The notes beneath the pieces are model-generated. The model saw only the letters and a list, made by a program, of their open reading frames with translations. It was not told where the DNA came from and made no database searches. This document shows positions 17,074 to 26,798 of a stretch of DNA of 64,000 bases, one piece after another (position 1 is the stretch's first letter; each line of letters opens with the position of its first letter). The DNA is from JAFMKE01 sp964655225 (lineage in GTDB: Bacteria; Bacteroidota; Bacteroidia; Chitinophagales; UBA8649). The position numbers were made by a program, and so were the translations under genes. The DNA lies in NCBI GenBank assembly GCA_964655225.1, contig CAZZMB010000006.1:1-64000 (forward strand), given 5' to 3'.

Positions 17074-18222
17074 TTATCCCAATACCTCAGCTAATTTCTC
17101 TTCCAAGGCATTTCCTCTCAGATCTCTGCCAATAATAACACCGTTTTCATCGATTAAGAAAGCTGCAGGAATACTGCTCACTCCATATTCTCTTGCAGCC
17201 GCATTATTCCAAAACTGCAAGTCGCTTACGTGATTAGGCCATATTAATCCATCTTGGGCAATGGCATTCATCCACGCATTTCTTTGTTTATCCAAAGAAA
17301 CACTTAAGACGGTAAAGCCTTTAGATTTGTACTTGTTGTAAGCAGCTACAATTGCAGGGTTTTCTATTCTGCAAGGTTTACACCAGCTTGCCCAAAAATC
17401 AAGCAACACTACTTGTCCTTGCAAAGAGGATAAGCTTAAATCAACTCCTTGCGGTGTTTTTTGCGTAAAATCAGGTGCAATGGTGCCAACATCAATTTTC
17501 TTACTAGCTGCTTCCATCGCAGCTTGCTGTGCAATCGCATCTTCATCTGCTTTGATTTTTTCGCGCATCTCAGTGATGTAGGTGGAGTTAGGCATTATTG
17601 TACTGTAATCATTCAACTTGCCTTTGACAAACTCAATATCTTCAGCAGAATTAACGCCACTTAACAAATAGATTCCAGCGATTGGGTCATCTGTTCGCTT
17701 CGCTTTAGCTTTAATCTCTTCCTTCATAGCAGCCTCAGCAGCAAGATAACTATTTTCTATTCCCTTTAATTCTTCCATGCTTGCTCCAGCCATTTGCTTA
17801 TTTTGAAATTCTTGACCATACAAAGCAAGCTCATTTTGCTTATCAATAAAAAAGCGAATGACTTCTTGAAAATAAATTGCTTTTTCACTTCCTATGATTT
17901 CCATTTCCTCCAGGAGGTCATCGTCAAACTTTGCATTCATTTCTAACTTTTCATTATCCATCCGAATCATCCAATATTTTCCGTTTCCTGAGATACGATA
18001 GAATCCTGGCTCTTTTACTTTTCCCTTAAAGAAGTAGGCACCATTTTCATCAGAGCTTGTGGTGTCAAGATCTGTAATTTGATTGAATGTAATAAATTGC
18101 AGGATTAACTCTTCATTATTAAGCCCTTCAATTTGACCTGACAATTGATACATGTCTTTCTCTTCGTTACAAGCGTTAAGGCTGAGACCTATAATAAATA
18201 GTACAAACAAATATTTTTTCAT
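17074..18222 (-). CDS. TlpA-like thiol-disulfide lipoprotein with N-terminal DUF4369-type domain
   Basis: A 382-residue lipoprotein: signal peptide with lipobox SLNAC (Cys 18), an N-terminal beta-rich DUF4369-like domain (residues ~25-110), a helical linker rich in Glu/Lys/Ala, and a C-terminal TlpA/ResA-type thioredoxin fold (about 240-382) with the active site WASWCKPCR and the cis-Pro segment VSSIPAAFLID. It should reduce or isomerise disulfides in the envelope, perhaps for cytochrome c maturation. It sits 15 bp after gatB and just before the pyruvyl transferase. The target is unknown. Confidence 0.9.
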   Translation of the reverse strand: MKKYLFVLFIIGLSLNACNEEKDMYQLSGQIEGLNNEELILQFITFNQITDLDTTSSDENGAYFFKGKVKEPGFYRISGNGKYWMIRMDNEKLEMNAKFDDDLLEEMEIIGSEKAIYFQEVIRFFIDKQNELALYGQEFQNKQMAGASMEELKGIENSYLAAEAAMKEEIKAKAKRTDDPIAGIYLLSGVNSAEDIEFVKGKLNDYSTIMPNSTYITEMREKIKADEDAIAQQAAMEAASKKIDVGTIAPDFTQKTPQGVDLSLSSLQGQVVLLDFWASWCKPCRIENPAIVAAYNKYKSKGFTVLSVSLDKQRNAWMNAIAQDGLIWPNHVSDLQFWNNAAAREYGVSSIPAAFLIDENGVIIGRDLRGNALEEKLAEVLG

Positions 18223-18237
18223 GATTATTATTTTTAT

Positions 18238-19683
18238 TTATTTTAATTTTTCTGTTAGTAATTGACTGGCAATTTTAGGATCTGCTTTTCCGCCTGATTT
18301 TTTCATTATCTGCCCCATAAACATACCCATAAGTCCTTTTTTCCCATCTTTATATTCTTGAACCTTGGTAATGTTTTCAGCTAAAACCTCGTCAACAATT
18401 TTTTCAATTTCTCCAAGGTCTGAATTCTGAATGATATTAAGTCTGGTAGCTAAATCTAAAACATTTGCTGCAGGATCTTCCAATAATGCAGGAAACAATT
18501 TACCTGAAGCGCTGGCAAAATTCAGTTTACCTTCTTCTATCAACTTGATAATTTCAGCAATTTGAGTGGATTTTATTGGAAAAGCTTTAATATCTATAGC
18601 TTGCTCGTTTAAAAATGACTTTACAGGACCAATCAACCAATTAGCCGCCGCTTTTGCATCACGGGTGTTTTTCAGGATGTCTTGAAAGTATTTGGCAAAG
18701 TATTTATCCTCAGAAATGATGTTTGCATCATAGACTGAAAGACCAAGCTCTTTTGTAAACAGGCTAAACAACTCCTTAGACAGTTTAGGCATTTCTTCTA
18801 GAATAGAATTAACTTTTTCTTTATTTACAATAAATGGAGGAAGATCTGGTTCGGGAAAAAATCGATAATCATGAGCATTCTCTTTACTTCTTAAGGTAAA
18901 AGTGCTACCATCAGCTGCATTAAAACTTCTTGTCTGCTGCTCTATCCTTTGCTCATCTTCAATAAGATCAATTTGCCTTCTTGCTTCAAACTCAATAGCG
19001 CGCATTACATTCTTCATAGAGTTCATGTTTTTCACTTCACATCGCTCCCCTAATTCCTTAACTCCCTTTATACGAACAGAAATATTCGCATCGCAGCGCA
19101 TACTCCCTTCTTCCATATTTCCATCACAAATCTCTAGATATCTTAATAATTTACGCACTTCTATTAAGTAAGCATAAGCTTCTTCAGCACTTCTGAGATC
19201 AGGTTCAGAAACGATTTCAATCAAAGGAACACCTGCGCGATTTAAATCGATTAATGAATTGTATGGATCTAAATCGTGCGTACTTTTCCCTGCATCCTCT
19301 TCTAAGTGTATCCTGGTAATTCCAATTCGTTTTACCTTATTATCATCTTCAATGTCTATGTGCCCATTGGTGCAAATCGGTGTTTTGTCCTGTGTTATTT
19401 GATAACCTTTTGGTAAATCAGCATAGAAGTAATTTTTTCTTGCAAATCTATTATTCTCAGTTATGGCGCAATCTGTAGCCAATCCCATCTTTATTGCAGA
19501 GTCGATCGCCTCAAAGTTAACGTATGGTAAAGTACCCGGATGACCTAAAGTTAAGGGGCTAATGTTTGAATTAGGGCTTGCGCCGAAAGCGGCACTGTCC
19601 GAAGTATACATTTTACTGGTTGTAGAAAGTTGGGCGTGAACCTCCAATCCTACAACGATTTCATATTTATCGTATTTCGACAT
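18238..19683 (-). CDS. gatB: Asp-tRNA(Asn)/Glu-tRNA(Gln) amidotransferase subunit B
   Basis: GatB is the kinase/transamidase partner in GatCAB, which amidates mischarged Glu-tRNA(Gln) or Asp-tRNA(Asn). The 481-residue length is standard. Seen: YEIVVGLEVHAQLST at the N-terminus, YFYADLPKGYQITQ, the GDGNMEEGSMRCDAN-like block (here CDGNMEEGSMRCDANISVR), DYRFFPEPDLPP, and a C-terminal YqeY-like tail ending in a GKADPKIASQLL segment. gatA and gatC are not in this window. Confidence 0.97.
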   Translation of the reverse strand: MSKYDKYEIVVGLEVHAQLSTTSKMYTSDSAAFGASPNSNISPLTLGHPGTLPYVNFEAIDSAIKMGLATDCAITENNRFARKNYFYADLPKGYQITQDKTPICTNGHIDIEDDNKVKRIGITRIHLEEDAGKSTHDLDPYNSLIDLNRAGVPLIEIVSEPDLRSAEEAYAYLIEVRKLLRYLEICDGNMEEGSMRCDANISVRIKGVKELGERCEVKNMNSMKNVMRAIEFEARRQIDLIEDEQRIEQQTRSFNAADGSTFTLRSKENAHDYRFFPEPDLPPFIVNKEKVNSILEEMPKLSKELFSLFTKELGLSVYDANIISEDKYFAKYFQDILKNTRDAKAAANWLIGPVKSFLNEQAIDIKAFPIKSTQIAEIIKLIEEGKLNFASASGKLFPALLEDPAANVLDLATRLNIIQNSDLGEIEKIVDEVLAENITKVQEYKDGKKGLMGMFMGQIMKKSGGKADPKIASQLLTEKLK

Positions 19684-19920
19684 GAATAACGGCTGTTTTT
19701 TAACTGAGTGTAAATTTAACTATTAAAATAGACTCTTAAGTTTCTTTAAAGAAAATCTTCAAACTAATTAACTAAATTTTTAGTATTCTGATGCTAGCGC
19801 TAAGAGTTAAGTTTGATTTCGTTAATAAGTAGGTAAAATAAGTATAAAACTTTTTCAATGTATTTTTGTTTTAAGCTTTAGGTTTGTGTTTAGAATTTAA
19901 ACGCATTTTAGCATGTAAAT

Positions 19921-22323
19921 ATGATGGTTGAGAACAAAATAATTCAAAAATCGGTCCTTCTTTTACTTTTGTTAGTTTTAGGGAGTTTTTCATTGAAAGG
20001 ACAAACAGCCATTATCAAGGGTAGTGTTGTTGATGCTAAGAATAATGAGGGTATCTCCTTTGTCAATGTTTTTATTCAAAACACGACCATAGGAACAACT
20101 ACAGATTTAGATGGAAATTTTGCGCTCAATAATCTCGAACCAGGCTTATATAATCTGGAAGCCTCATTTATCGGATACCGGTCTTCAACTATTTTTGAAG
20201 TGGAAGTTTTTATAAATCGACCGACGACCATTAAATTTGAATTAAATGAAAATACAGCCCAGCTTAATGAAGTCGTTGTTAAGGCAAACCCATTTCGGAA
20301 AGTAGAAGAAACTCCGCTATCAATCCGAACTATTGGAGTAAATGAGATTCAACGTTATCCGGGAGGTAATAGAGATATTTCAAAAGTAATTCAGTCCTTA
20401 CCTGGGGTAGCATCTTCAGTTTCCTTTAGAAATGACATTATCATAAGGGGAGGTTCCCCTGCGGAAAATAGGTTTTATCTAGAGGATATAGAAATTCCTA
20501 CGATTAATCACTTCAGTACCCAAGGTGCCACAGGAGGTCCTGTAGGAATGATAAATGTAGACTTCATTCGAGAAGTGGATTTTGTCAGTGGAGCTTTCCC
20601 TGCCAACAGGGGCAACTCCTTAAGCTCGGTAATGAACATTAAATTAATCGACGGCAGAGACGATAGGCCAGGAGCGACTTTTACAGTGGGAGCTAGTGAG
20701 ATAGCAGCTGCGTTTGAAACGCCCTTAAAGGATAAGGGCAATCTAATTTTTGCAGTAAGAACATCTTATTTACAGTTGCTTTTTAAAGCGCTTCAACTTC
20801 CATTTTTACCCACATATAATGACTTTCAGTTTAAGACCAAGTTGAAATTGAATGCACGTAACGAGTTAACTATCTTGGGACTTGGAGCGATTGACAATTT
20901 TGAGTTAAACCTAGCGGCTAATACCTCTGAAGAACAACAGTTTCTTTTGGGTTCATTGCCCGATAATGATCAATGGAATTATACGATTGGAGTAAGGCAT
21001 AAACTCTACTTAGAAAATTCATATTGGACATTTGTCGCAAGTCGAAGTATGCTCAATAATCGTGTAGTTAAATATCAAAACAATGATGATAGTTCGGAGG
21101 ATAACCTGACTTTAAAATTGATTTCACAAGAAATTGATAATAAGTTTAGGCTGGAGAATACGGCAAGAATAAAGGGCTGGAAGTATACTTTTGGCTTGGG
21201 TTCAGAAATTTCAAAGTTTACGAATAGCACATTTAATAAAGTGTTTATTCCGAATATAGGAGAGCAAACTATCGATTTTAATGCGAAATTAATTTTTGCC
21301 AAATACAGCGCATTTGGTCAAGTAAGTAGAAGTATTTTTAATAATCGACTTGATGTTTCTATAGGGATGCGAATTGATGGATCAAGTTACAATGCCAATA
21401 TGTCGAATCCGTTTAAACAATTTTCGCCAAGGCTTTCCTTAAATCTTGGAATAACTGAGCAGTTGAGCTTAAATTTTAATACCGGAATTTATTATCAGTT
21501 GCCTGCCTACACATTAATGGGATACCAAAATACTACCGGTGATTTGTTAAATAAAAATGCACTGAAATATATTAACAACAAGCAAGTTGTGCTTGGTTTG
21601 CAATACGGTACGCAGAAAAACTCCAAGTTGAGTTTAGAAGGGTTTTTGAAATTATACGATAACTATCCTTTCTTATTAAATGATTCAATATCCTTTGCTA
21701 ATCTTGGAGGTGATTTTGGTGTTATAGGTAATGATATTGCAGATGCTAGCTCAGAAGGTAGGTCTTATGGTGTTGAATTTTTGTTTCAACAGAAATTATT
21801 TAAGGGTTGGTATGGGATTATGGCATATACTTTATACTGGAGTGAGTTTAAAGATAAAAATGGAGACTTTGTTCCTTCGGCATGGGATTCTAGACACATA
21901 ATAAGTTTGACAGGAGGAAAGAAGTTTAACAAGAATTGGGAGATAGGAGCTAGGTGGGGAATACAAGGGGGAAGTCCTTATACGCCATACGATTTACTAG
22001 AATCGTCAAGACCTGAAAATTTTGACAATAGTGGACTTGGACTCAAGGATTTTGACCAATTGAATGCGCTGCGGACAAAGTGGTTTCATCAACTTAATGT
22101 CCGTGTAGACAAGAAATGGTTTTTTGAAAAATGGAGTTTGAACTTATATTTAGATGTTCAAAATATTTATAATTTCCAAGGTGAAGGTGCACCAGAATTT
22201 ACGGTCACAAGAGATGATGCCGGTGTCCCAATTCTAAATAATAACGGAGTTTATGATGGATATACTTTCACATCTGCTTCGGGCACATTGGTTCCTTCTA
22301 TCGGCATCGTTGTAAAATTGTAG
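19921..22323 (+). CDS. TonB-dependent receptor with carboxypeptidase-like regulatory domain
   Basis: An outer-membrane receptor, 800 residues. Order: signal peptide (1-28, ending LKGQ), carboxypeptidase D regulatory-like beta-sandwich (~31-118, with GTTTDLDGNFALNNL and GYRS), plug (~125-240, with SLPGVASSVSFRNDIIIRGGSPAENRFYLED), and a 22-strand-type barrel ending in a terminal aromatic-rich strand. Two ATGs are adjacent at 19921. The substrate is not evident, and no SusD partner is present, so this is not a standard polysaccharide utilisation pair. A TATTTTTG at 19861-19868 may be its -7 element. It is followed after 49 bp by a small barrel-like protein. Confidence 0.92.
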   Translation: MMVENKIIQKSVLLLLLLVLGSFSLKGQTAIIKGSVVDAKNNEGISFVNVFIQNTTIGTTTDLDGNFALNNLEPGLYNLEASFIGYRSSTIFEVEVFINRPTTIKFELNENTAQLNEVVVKANPFRKVEETPLSIRTIGVNEIQRYPGGNRDISKVIQSLPGVASSVSFRNDIIIRGGSPAENRFYLEDIEIPTINHFSTQGATGGPVGMINVDFIREVDFVSGAFPANRGNSLSSVMNIKLIDGRDDRPGATFTVGASEIAAAFETPLKDKGNLIFAVRTSYLQLLFKALQLPFLPTYNDFQFKTKLKLNARNELTILGLGAIDNFELNLAANTSEEQQFLLGSLPDNDQWNYTIGVRHKLYLENSYWTFVASRSMLNNRVVKYQNNDDSSEDNLTLKLISQEIDNKFRLENTARIKGWKYTFGLGSEISKFTNSTFNKVFIPNIGEQTIDFNAKLIFAKYSAFGQVSRSIFNNRLDVSIGMRIDGSSYNANMSNPFKQFSPRLSLNLGITEQLSLNFNTGIYYQLPAYTLMGYQNTTGDLLNKNALKYINNKQVVLGLQYGTQKNSKLSLEGFLKLYDNYPFLLNDSISFANLGGDFGVIGNDIADASSEGRSYGVEFLFQQKLFKGWYGIMAYTLYWSEFKDKNGDFVPSAWDSRHIISLTGGKKFNKNWEIGARWGIQGGSPYTPYDLLESSRPENFDNSGLGLKDFDQLNALRTKWFHQLNVRVDKKWFFEKWSLNLYLDVQNIYNFQGEGAPEFTVTRDDAGVPILNNNGVYDGYTFTSASGTLVPSIGIVVKL

Positions 22324-22372
22324 TTGATTGTGAACTAGAATTGAAAAGACTTCGTTATTTTTAAAGAGAAAT

Positions 22373-23164
22373 ATGAAAAAGGTATTCTTTGTTTTATTAA
22401 TTGTCCTAGTTTCAGGTTTAGGACTGCAAGCGCAAAAAAGGTCTAAGGGTCTAACTGTACTAGACCAGGAAAATGCGATTTATAAAAATGAATGGAGTCT
22501 TGGTGCCCGATTGCACACCAATGGCTTCAGTGCAAATTTTGAAAGGGTGTGGATAAAAAGTATTTGGAAAAAGAAAGTGATTCAAACCAATTTCTTTTAC
22601 TACAATGATTTTAAACAAAAAAAAGTGAAATCCCCATACGCGGAAGTTTACAATACGAAAGGATATTTCTATGGAAAGCAAAACAATTTTTGGAATGTTA
22701 ATGTTCTATATGGAAACAAGAAGGTTCTTGCAGACAAAGCGGAAAAAAATGGGGTAAGGATTTCAATGCTCTACTTAGGTGGGGTATCATTAGGAATTTT
22801 AAAACCATATGCATTGGATATTGTAGGGCAAGAGAATTTTAGTGATGCACCTCCTGAAACTACTGTTGAATTGTATGATGAAAACAATCCCGCTATGTTT
22901 TTGGAGCCATTAAATAATAGCACAAGGATTTTTGGTCCAGCAGGAATGCGTTACGGTTGGAATAAGCTACAGCCAATACCGGGTGTTCATGCTAAGTTTG
23001 GGTTTAATTTCGATTGGGCTGGAAAGGAAAATGTGGTTAAAAGCATAGAATTAGGAACACAAGTAGATATTTATTACAAGAAATTACCAACTATGATTTC
23101 TTCGCGCAATCGACCCTTTATTCTCAACTTATATTTGGGATTTCAAATCGGTAAGCGGTGGTGA
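22373..23164 (+). CDS. Uncharacterised exported protein, probable outer-membrane beta-barrel
   Basis: A 263-residue protein with a signal peptide (1-20, ending LGLQAQ). The mature part alternates aromatic and polar residues as in small barrels (SLGARLHTNGFSANFERVW; NFFYYNDFKQKK; FILNLYLGFQIGKRW at the C-terminus, ending in an aromatic residue). I recognise no named family, though similar ~260-residue proteins are common in Bacteroidota. It is co-directional with the TonB receptor 49 bp upstream and may help in the same transport step or be an independent barrel. Confidence 0.65.
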   Translation: MKKVFFVLLIVLVSGLGLQAQKRSKGLTVLDQENAIYKNEWSLGARLHTNGFSANFERVWIKSIWKKKVIQTNFFYYNDFKQKKVKSPYAEVYNTKGYFYGKQNNFWNVNVLYGNKKVLADKAEKNGVRISMLYLGGVSLGILKPYALDIVGQENFSDAPPETTVELYDENNPAMFLEPLNNSTRIFGPAGMRYGWNKLQPIPGVHAKFGFNFDWAGKENVVKSIELGTQVDIYYKKLPTMISSRNRPFILNLYLGFQIGKRW

Positions 23165-23209
23165 TAGAAAAATGTAATTTTATTGATATTATTTTGACAA
23201 AAATAATTC

Positions 23210-23239
23210 TTGTTTAAAGACGGCCTTGTTGTATATTTG
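23210..23239 (+). promoter_or_regulatory. Bacteroidota-type promoter of the large T9SS protein
   Basis: TTG at 23210-23212, 19-base spacer, then TATATTTG at 23232-23239. Transcription would begin near 23245, which rules out the upstream in-frame TTG as a start and supports the ATG at 23270. Confidence 0.8.
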
Positions 23240-23269
23240 AAATGTTTAAGAAATTTTAAAAGTTACTTT

Positions 23270-26200
23270 ATGAAAAGAAATGTATTATTATCTGTTTGCA
23301 CTGCGCTTGTTGTTTCAATTGGATTCTTTTTTTCTCAAGAAGAAAGTCAATCGGTAGAGGAGCCAGTAAATAAAAAGTTACCGAAAGCCCAGCGTATCGA
23401 TAAAGCCTTGGAGTGGCGAAAGGAATTATTGGCTGATCCCGCAACTGGTGAATTTGATGTGAATCTCTTGTACACGGCCTTAGCGAAAGCAGATGAGCTA
23501 AAAACTCAAGCAAATAAAAGTGGGGTTTTGGGTCTAAATTGGGAATTAGTTGGTCCAGATAATCAAGGTGGAAGAACAAGAGCTCTTATTTTCGACAGAA
23601 TAGTACCCAATAAGCTATGGGCAGGTAGTGTAGGTGGTGGATTATTCAAATCTTTAGATGGCGGAAATAACTGGACAAGGGTAGTAACTTATGATGGTTT
23701 TTTCCCGATTGGTTCTATTACTCAAGCTAGTGATGGATCGCTGTATGTAGGAACTGGTGAAGGATTAGGTAATTCCTTAAGTGGAGCTGGGAATAGTTTT
23801 AACTCGCAGTCTCCAGGAAATGGGGTTTACAAATCTTCTGATGATGGAATAACTTGGACTTTATTGCCTGGTACAGATGCAGGAAACAGTCCTAATATAA
23901 CCACAGGTGGATGTGTATGGTGTGGTGTGAATGATATTACGGTAAGTCCAATAAATGATAACGTGATTCTTGCAGCTACACAAAATGGTCTTTTTGTTTC
24001 AACGCAAGCAGGCACTGAAGCTTCATGGACGCAGGCAAACGGCTTAAGTGGCGAAGGTCAGGCGATTGAAATCACTTCTGATGGCCAAACAGCGTTCGCC
24101 GCTTTCAATGGTAGAGTTTATAGAAGCATAGACGTCTCAAGTAACTTTACTTCTGGATGGGCGCTTATGCCAGTCACTGGTGGTCAGCGTGCAGATGTTG
24201 CTATAGCTCCTTCTAATGAAAACTATGTTTATGCCTCCGTTTCTGCAAATAACAACTGTTTGAGTGGTATCTGGCAATCTCAGGATGGCGGTGATACCTG
24301 GTCAAAAGTACAAGATGGTGGTGCACCATTTGTTTTGGATCCTTTCAATCAACCAACTTCAGATTTCGGGACTTGTGAAGGCCAAGGGTGGTATGATCAT
24401 ACTATTGCAGTTAATCCAGCCGACGAAACTAAAGTTTATGTTGGTGGTATTACTTTTTACACTTGGGGTGAAGGGGTAGGTTTCAAAAGAGCAGATGTTA
24501 TCGATACTGAAGGTGGGGATCCTTTTAATAGTCAATACATTCACGCGGACAAACACGAAATTATTTTTAATCCATTGGATCCTTCAGGAAACACCATGTT
24601 GGTGGGTAGTGATGGTGGAGTGACCTTGTGTAACAATGCTACATCAGGTTTTCCTGATAATTTAAACTTTATTCAAAAAAATAAAGGTTACGCTACATTA
24701 CAGGTTTATGGAATGGGCGCTGGATCAGCAGGAGAAGTTCTTTCTGGCAACCAAGATAACGGATCACAGTATATAGACGGACTAGGTAGTTCACCTCAAG
24801 CTGCTCAGGAAGTTACTGGCGGTGATGGTGTTTACGCAGAGGTTTCAAATTTGGATCCTGATTTCTTATTCTCAGGTGTTTATTATGGTGATCTCCGTCG
24901 TTCTGTAAATAGAGGAGCTTCTGCCAATGTGTTTTTGGATGGTAATATAGATAGAGAGTCTTGTGGTAAAATAACGTGTACTACAGGTGGAAGTGCATGT
25001 CAAACCAATTATGCTTCCTTTATCTATCCTTTCTATTTGATGGAAACATCTAATGCAGGACAGCAAGATACCACGGCTTCCTTAACAGCAAGAAACGATA
25101 CTTTATTATTGGCCTCAGGTGCTACACAATTTATAATAGATACCTTGTTTCCAACATACTCTGTTACGGTCAGAACAACTGTGGGAGAATCTGAAACAAC
25201 AATAGAAAGAGAAGAAACTCCAAGAACTACGTACACTTTTTCTAGTAGAGTTTCTGATAAAATCACATTTGAACAAGCAATAAATTCAGTTGTTTTTCCA
25301 GGGCAGACCTTATATGTAAATGACCCTTACGATGCGAAGTACTTTGTGCCCTCAACAAGTTGTGGTTTGTGGATGTGTTTAAATCCTTTACAAGCTAGCC
25401 AAGAGCCAGTTTTCTACAGAATTTCTAATTTTTCAAATGCAAGAGCTTTCGACAACTCATATGATGGCGATATTCTTTTCTTTAGTGTTGCCAATCGAGT
25501 ATATAGAATTTCTGGATTAAACCTGATTCACCAAACCTTAGATCCAAATGGATGTTTCAATACATCATGTGCTCCGAATTTAAATGTAACGCTAGTTGCT
25601 ACTATTTCTGGAGCTGGAAGTATCCAGGGTATTGGGGTTGATAAGTCTAATGCTGACAATGTCCTGGTGACATCTTCAGGATTCAGTCAAAATGGTAAAG
25701 TATATCGTATTGAGAATGCTACAACGAATTCTCCAAATGTAGTTAACCTGCATCAAACAGATGCTACATTGCCAAGAATGCCTATTTATGATTGTATAAT
25801 TGACTTTGATAATCCTAGTCGTTATGTAGTGGCTTCTGAATTGGGTATCTGGACATCTGATGATGCTGGTGCAACTTGGTCAGAAGACAATGATGGAATG
25901 TTTGGTAGAATGCCAGTATACAGATTACGTCAAGAGTGGATGTACGAGGAAGATTGTATGATTCTTTATGCGGGTACTCATGGAGGTGGAATGTTTAGAT
26001 GTGCTACCTTAACTTCAGGTGGTTGCGATATTGTACCTTTCCAATGGGAAAAGATTGATGGTGTTTCTGGAATCAAAGAGGTATCTACTGTTGCATCCAA
26101 TATTACTTTATACCCAAATCCAGTGAGTTCAATAGCGAATATATCTTTTGATTTAAATCAAACAAGTAATATTGAGTTAAAGGTTATCGATCTTACCGGA

Positions 26201-26350
26201 AGAGTGGTAATAAGCAACAACTTTGGTACTGCGGCTTCTGGAGAGCATACCATTGAAATGAATACCAATGATCTTACATCGAACACTTATTATGCAGTGT
26301 TGAGTGCTAACGGAAAAGTATTAGGAAGTAAGTTATTCATTAAGAAATAA
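23270..26350 (+). CDS. T9SS-secreted Asp-box/BNR-repeat protein (sortilin/VPS10-like propeller)
   Basis: A 1026-residue secreted protein. A signal peptide (about 1-22) is followed by a short linker and propeller-like repeats carrying Asp-box motifs (SLDGGNNWT, SSDDGITWT, SQDGGDTWS, SDDAGATWS), as in VPS10/sialidase-like folds. A C-terminal type A sorting domain of about 80 residues starts at TLYPNPVSSIANIS and ends GSKLFIKK. It should cross the outer membrane by the type IX system and be anchored or released. No sialidase catalytic Arg triad was recognised, so binding rather than hydrolysis is likely. It is probably abundant: strong promoter and strong terminator. Confidence 0.87.
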   Translation: MKRNVLLSVCTALVVSIGFFFSQEESQSVEEPVNKKLPKAQRIDKALEWRKELLADPATGEFDVNLLYTALAKADELKTQANKSGVLGLNWELVGPDNQGGRTRALIFDRIVPNKLWAGSVGGGLFKSLDGGNNWTRVVTYDGFFPIGSITQASDGSLYVGTGEGLGNSLSGAGNSFNSQSPGNGVYKSSDDGITWTLLPGTDAGNSPNITTGGCVWCGVNDITVSPINDNVILAATQNGLFVSTQAGTEASWTQANGLSGEGQAIEITSDGQTAFAAFNGRVYRSIDVSSNFTSGWALMPVTGGQRADVAIAPSNENYVYASVSANNNCLSGIWQSQDGGDTWSKVQDGGAPFVLDPFNQPTSDFGTCEGQGWYDHTIAVNPADETKVYVGGITFYTWGEGVGFKRADVIDTEGGDPFNSQYIHADKHEIIFNPLDPSGNTMLVGSDGGVTLCNNATSGFPDNLNFIQKNKGYATLQVYGMGAGSAGEVLSGNQDNGSQYIDGLGSSPQAAQEVTGGDGVYAEVSNLDPDFLFSGVYYGDLRRSVNRGASANVFLDGNIDRESCGKITCTTGGSACQTNYASFIYPFYLMETSNAGQQDTTASLTARNDTLLLASGATQFIIDTLFPTYSVTVRTTVGESETTIEREETPRTTYTFSSRVSDKITFEQAINSVVFPGQTLYVNDPYDAKYFVPSTSCGLWMCLNPLQASQEPVFYRISNFSNARAFDNSYDGDILFFSVANRVYRISGLNLIHQTLDPNGCFNTSCAPNLNVTLVATISGAGSIQGIGVDKSNADNVLVTSSGFSQNGKVYRIENATTNSPNVVNLHQTDATLPRMPIYDCIIDFDNPSRYVVASELGIWTSDDAGATWSEDNDGMFGRMPVYRLRQEWMYEEDCMILYAGTHGGGMFRCATLTSGGCDIVPFQWEKIDGVSGIKEVSTVASNITLYPNPVSSIANISFDLNQTSNIELKVIDLTGRVVISNNFGTAASGEHTIEMNTNDLTSNTYYAVLSANGKVLGSKLFIKK

Positions 26351-26525
26351 ACGTTTTATCTAAAAAAAATNNNNNNNNNNNNNNNNNNNNNNNNNNNNNN
26401 NNNNNNNNNNNNNNNNNNNNNNNNNNNNNNNNNNNNNNNNNNNNNNNNNNNNNNNNNNNNNNNNNNNNNNAAGTATTAGGAAGTAAGTTATTCATTAAGA
26501 AATAAACGTTTTATCTAAAAAAAAT
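26316..26525 (+). repeat. 55-base direct duplication across a 100-N gap (assembly artefact)
   Basis: Bases 26316-26370 and 26471-26525 are identical and abut the N run at 26371-26470. This is what two contigs sharing a 55-base end look like when scaffolded without merging. The intact order is stop codon, then about 22 bases, then the terminator hairpin. Confidence 0.9.
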
Positions 26526-26526
26526 A

Positions 26527-26561
26527 AAGAAGCCATTTCGAAAATTCGGAATGGCTTCTTT
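26527..26561 (+). terminator. Rho-independent terminator
   Basis: Long hairpin AAAGAAGCCATTTCG / CGGAATGGCTTCTTT with a short A/T loop (one internal mismatch) followed by T-rich sequence. It terminates the large T9SS protein gene once the artefactual gap is removed. Confidence 0.85.
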
Positions 26562-26798
26562 ATGTAAAACGCCCATTTAAGTACTAAAAGGTAAGTATCA
26601 TTTACCCTGTGTTAATTTCCCTCTTTAGTGATAGGAATGATTCTAAATCTTCTCTTTTTGTTATCTTGAATTGCAAATTTTCTAAGAATAGTATACGGGT
26701 ACTTAGCAAGTAATGAGAAGCTTATTTTTGGTGCTTTACATTTTCATTGTGGTTCATGACGCAATAAACGCAGCTTTCTAGCAGGATTTGGAGTCTGA
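26562..26798. other. Non-coding 237 bp between terminator and HmuY stop
   Basis: No reading frame, hairpin or repeat stands out. No clear terminator for the minus-strand heme operon was found here. Confidence 0.5.

Noticed and set aside
26316..26525. Direct repeat that could be a mobile element or tandem duplication
   Set aside because: The two copies are exactly 55 bases, exactly abut a 100-N run, and the same length recurs at another gap; contig-end overlap explains it better.
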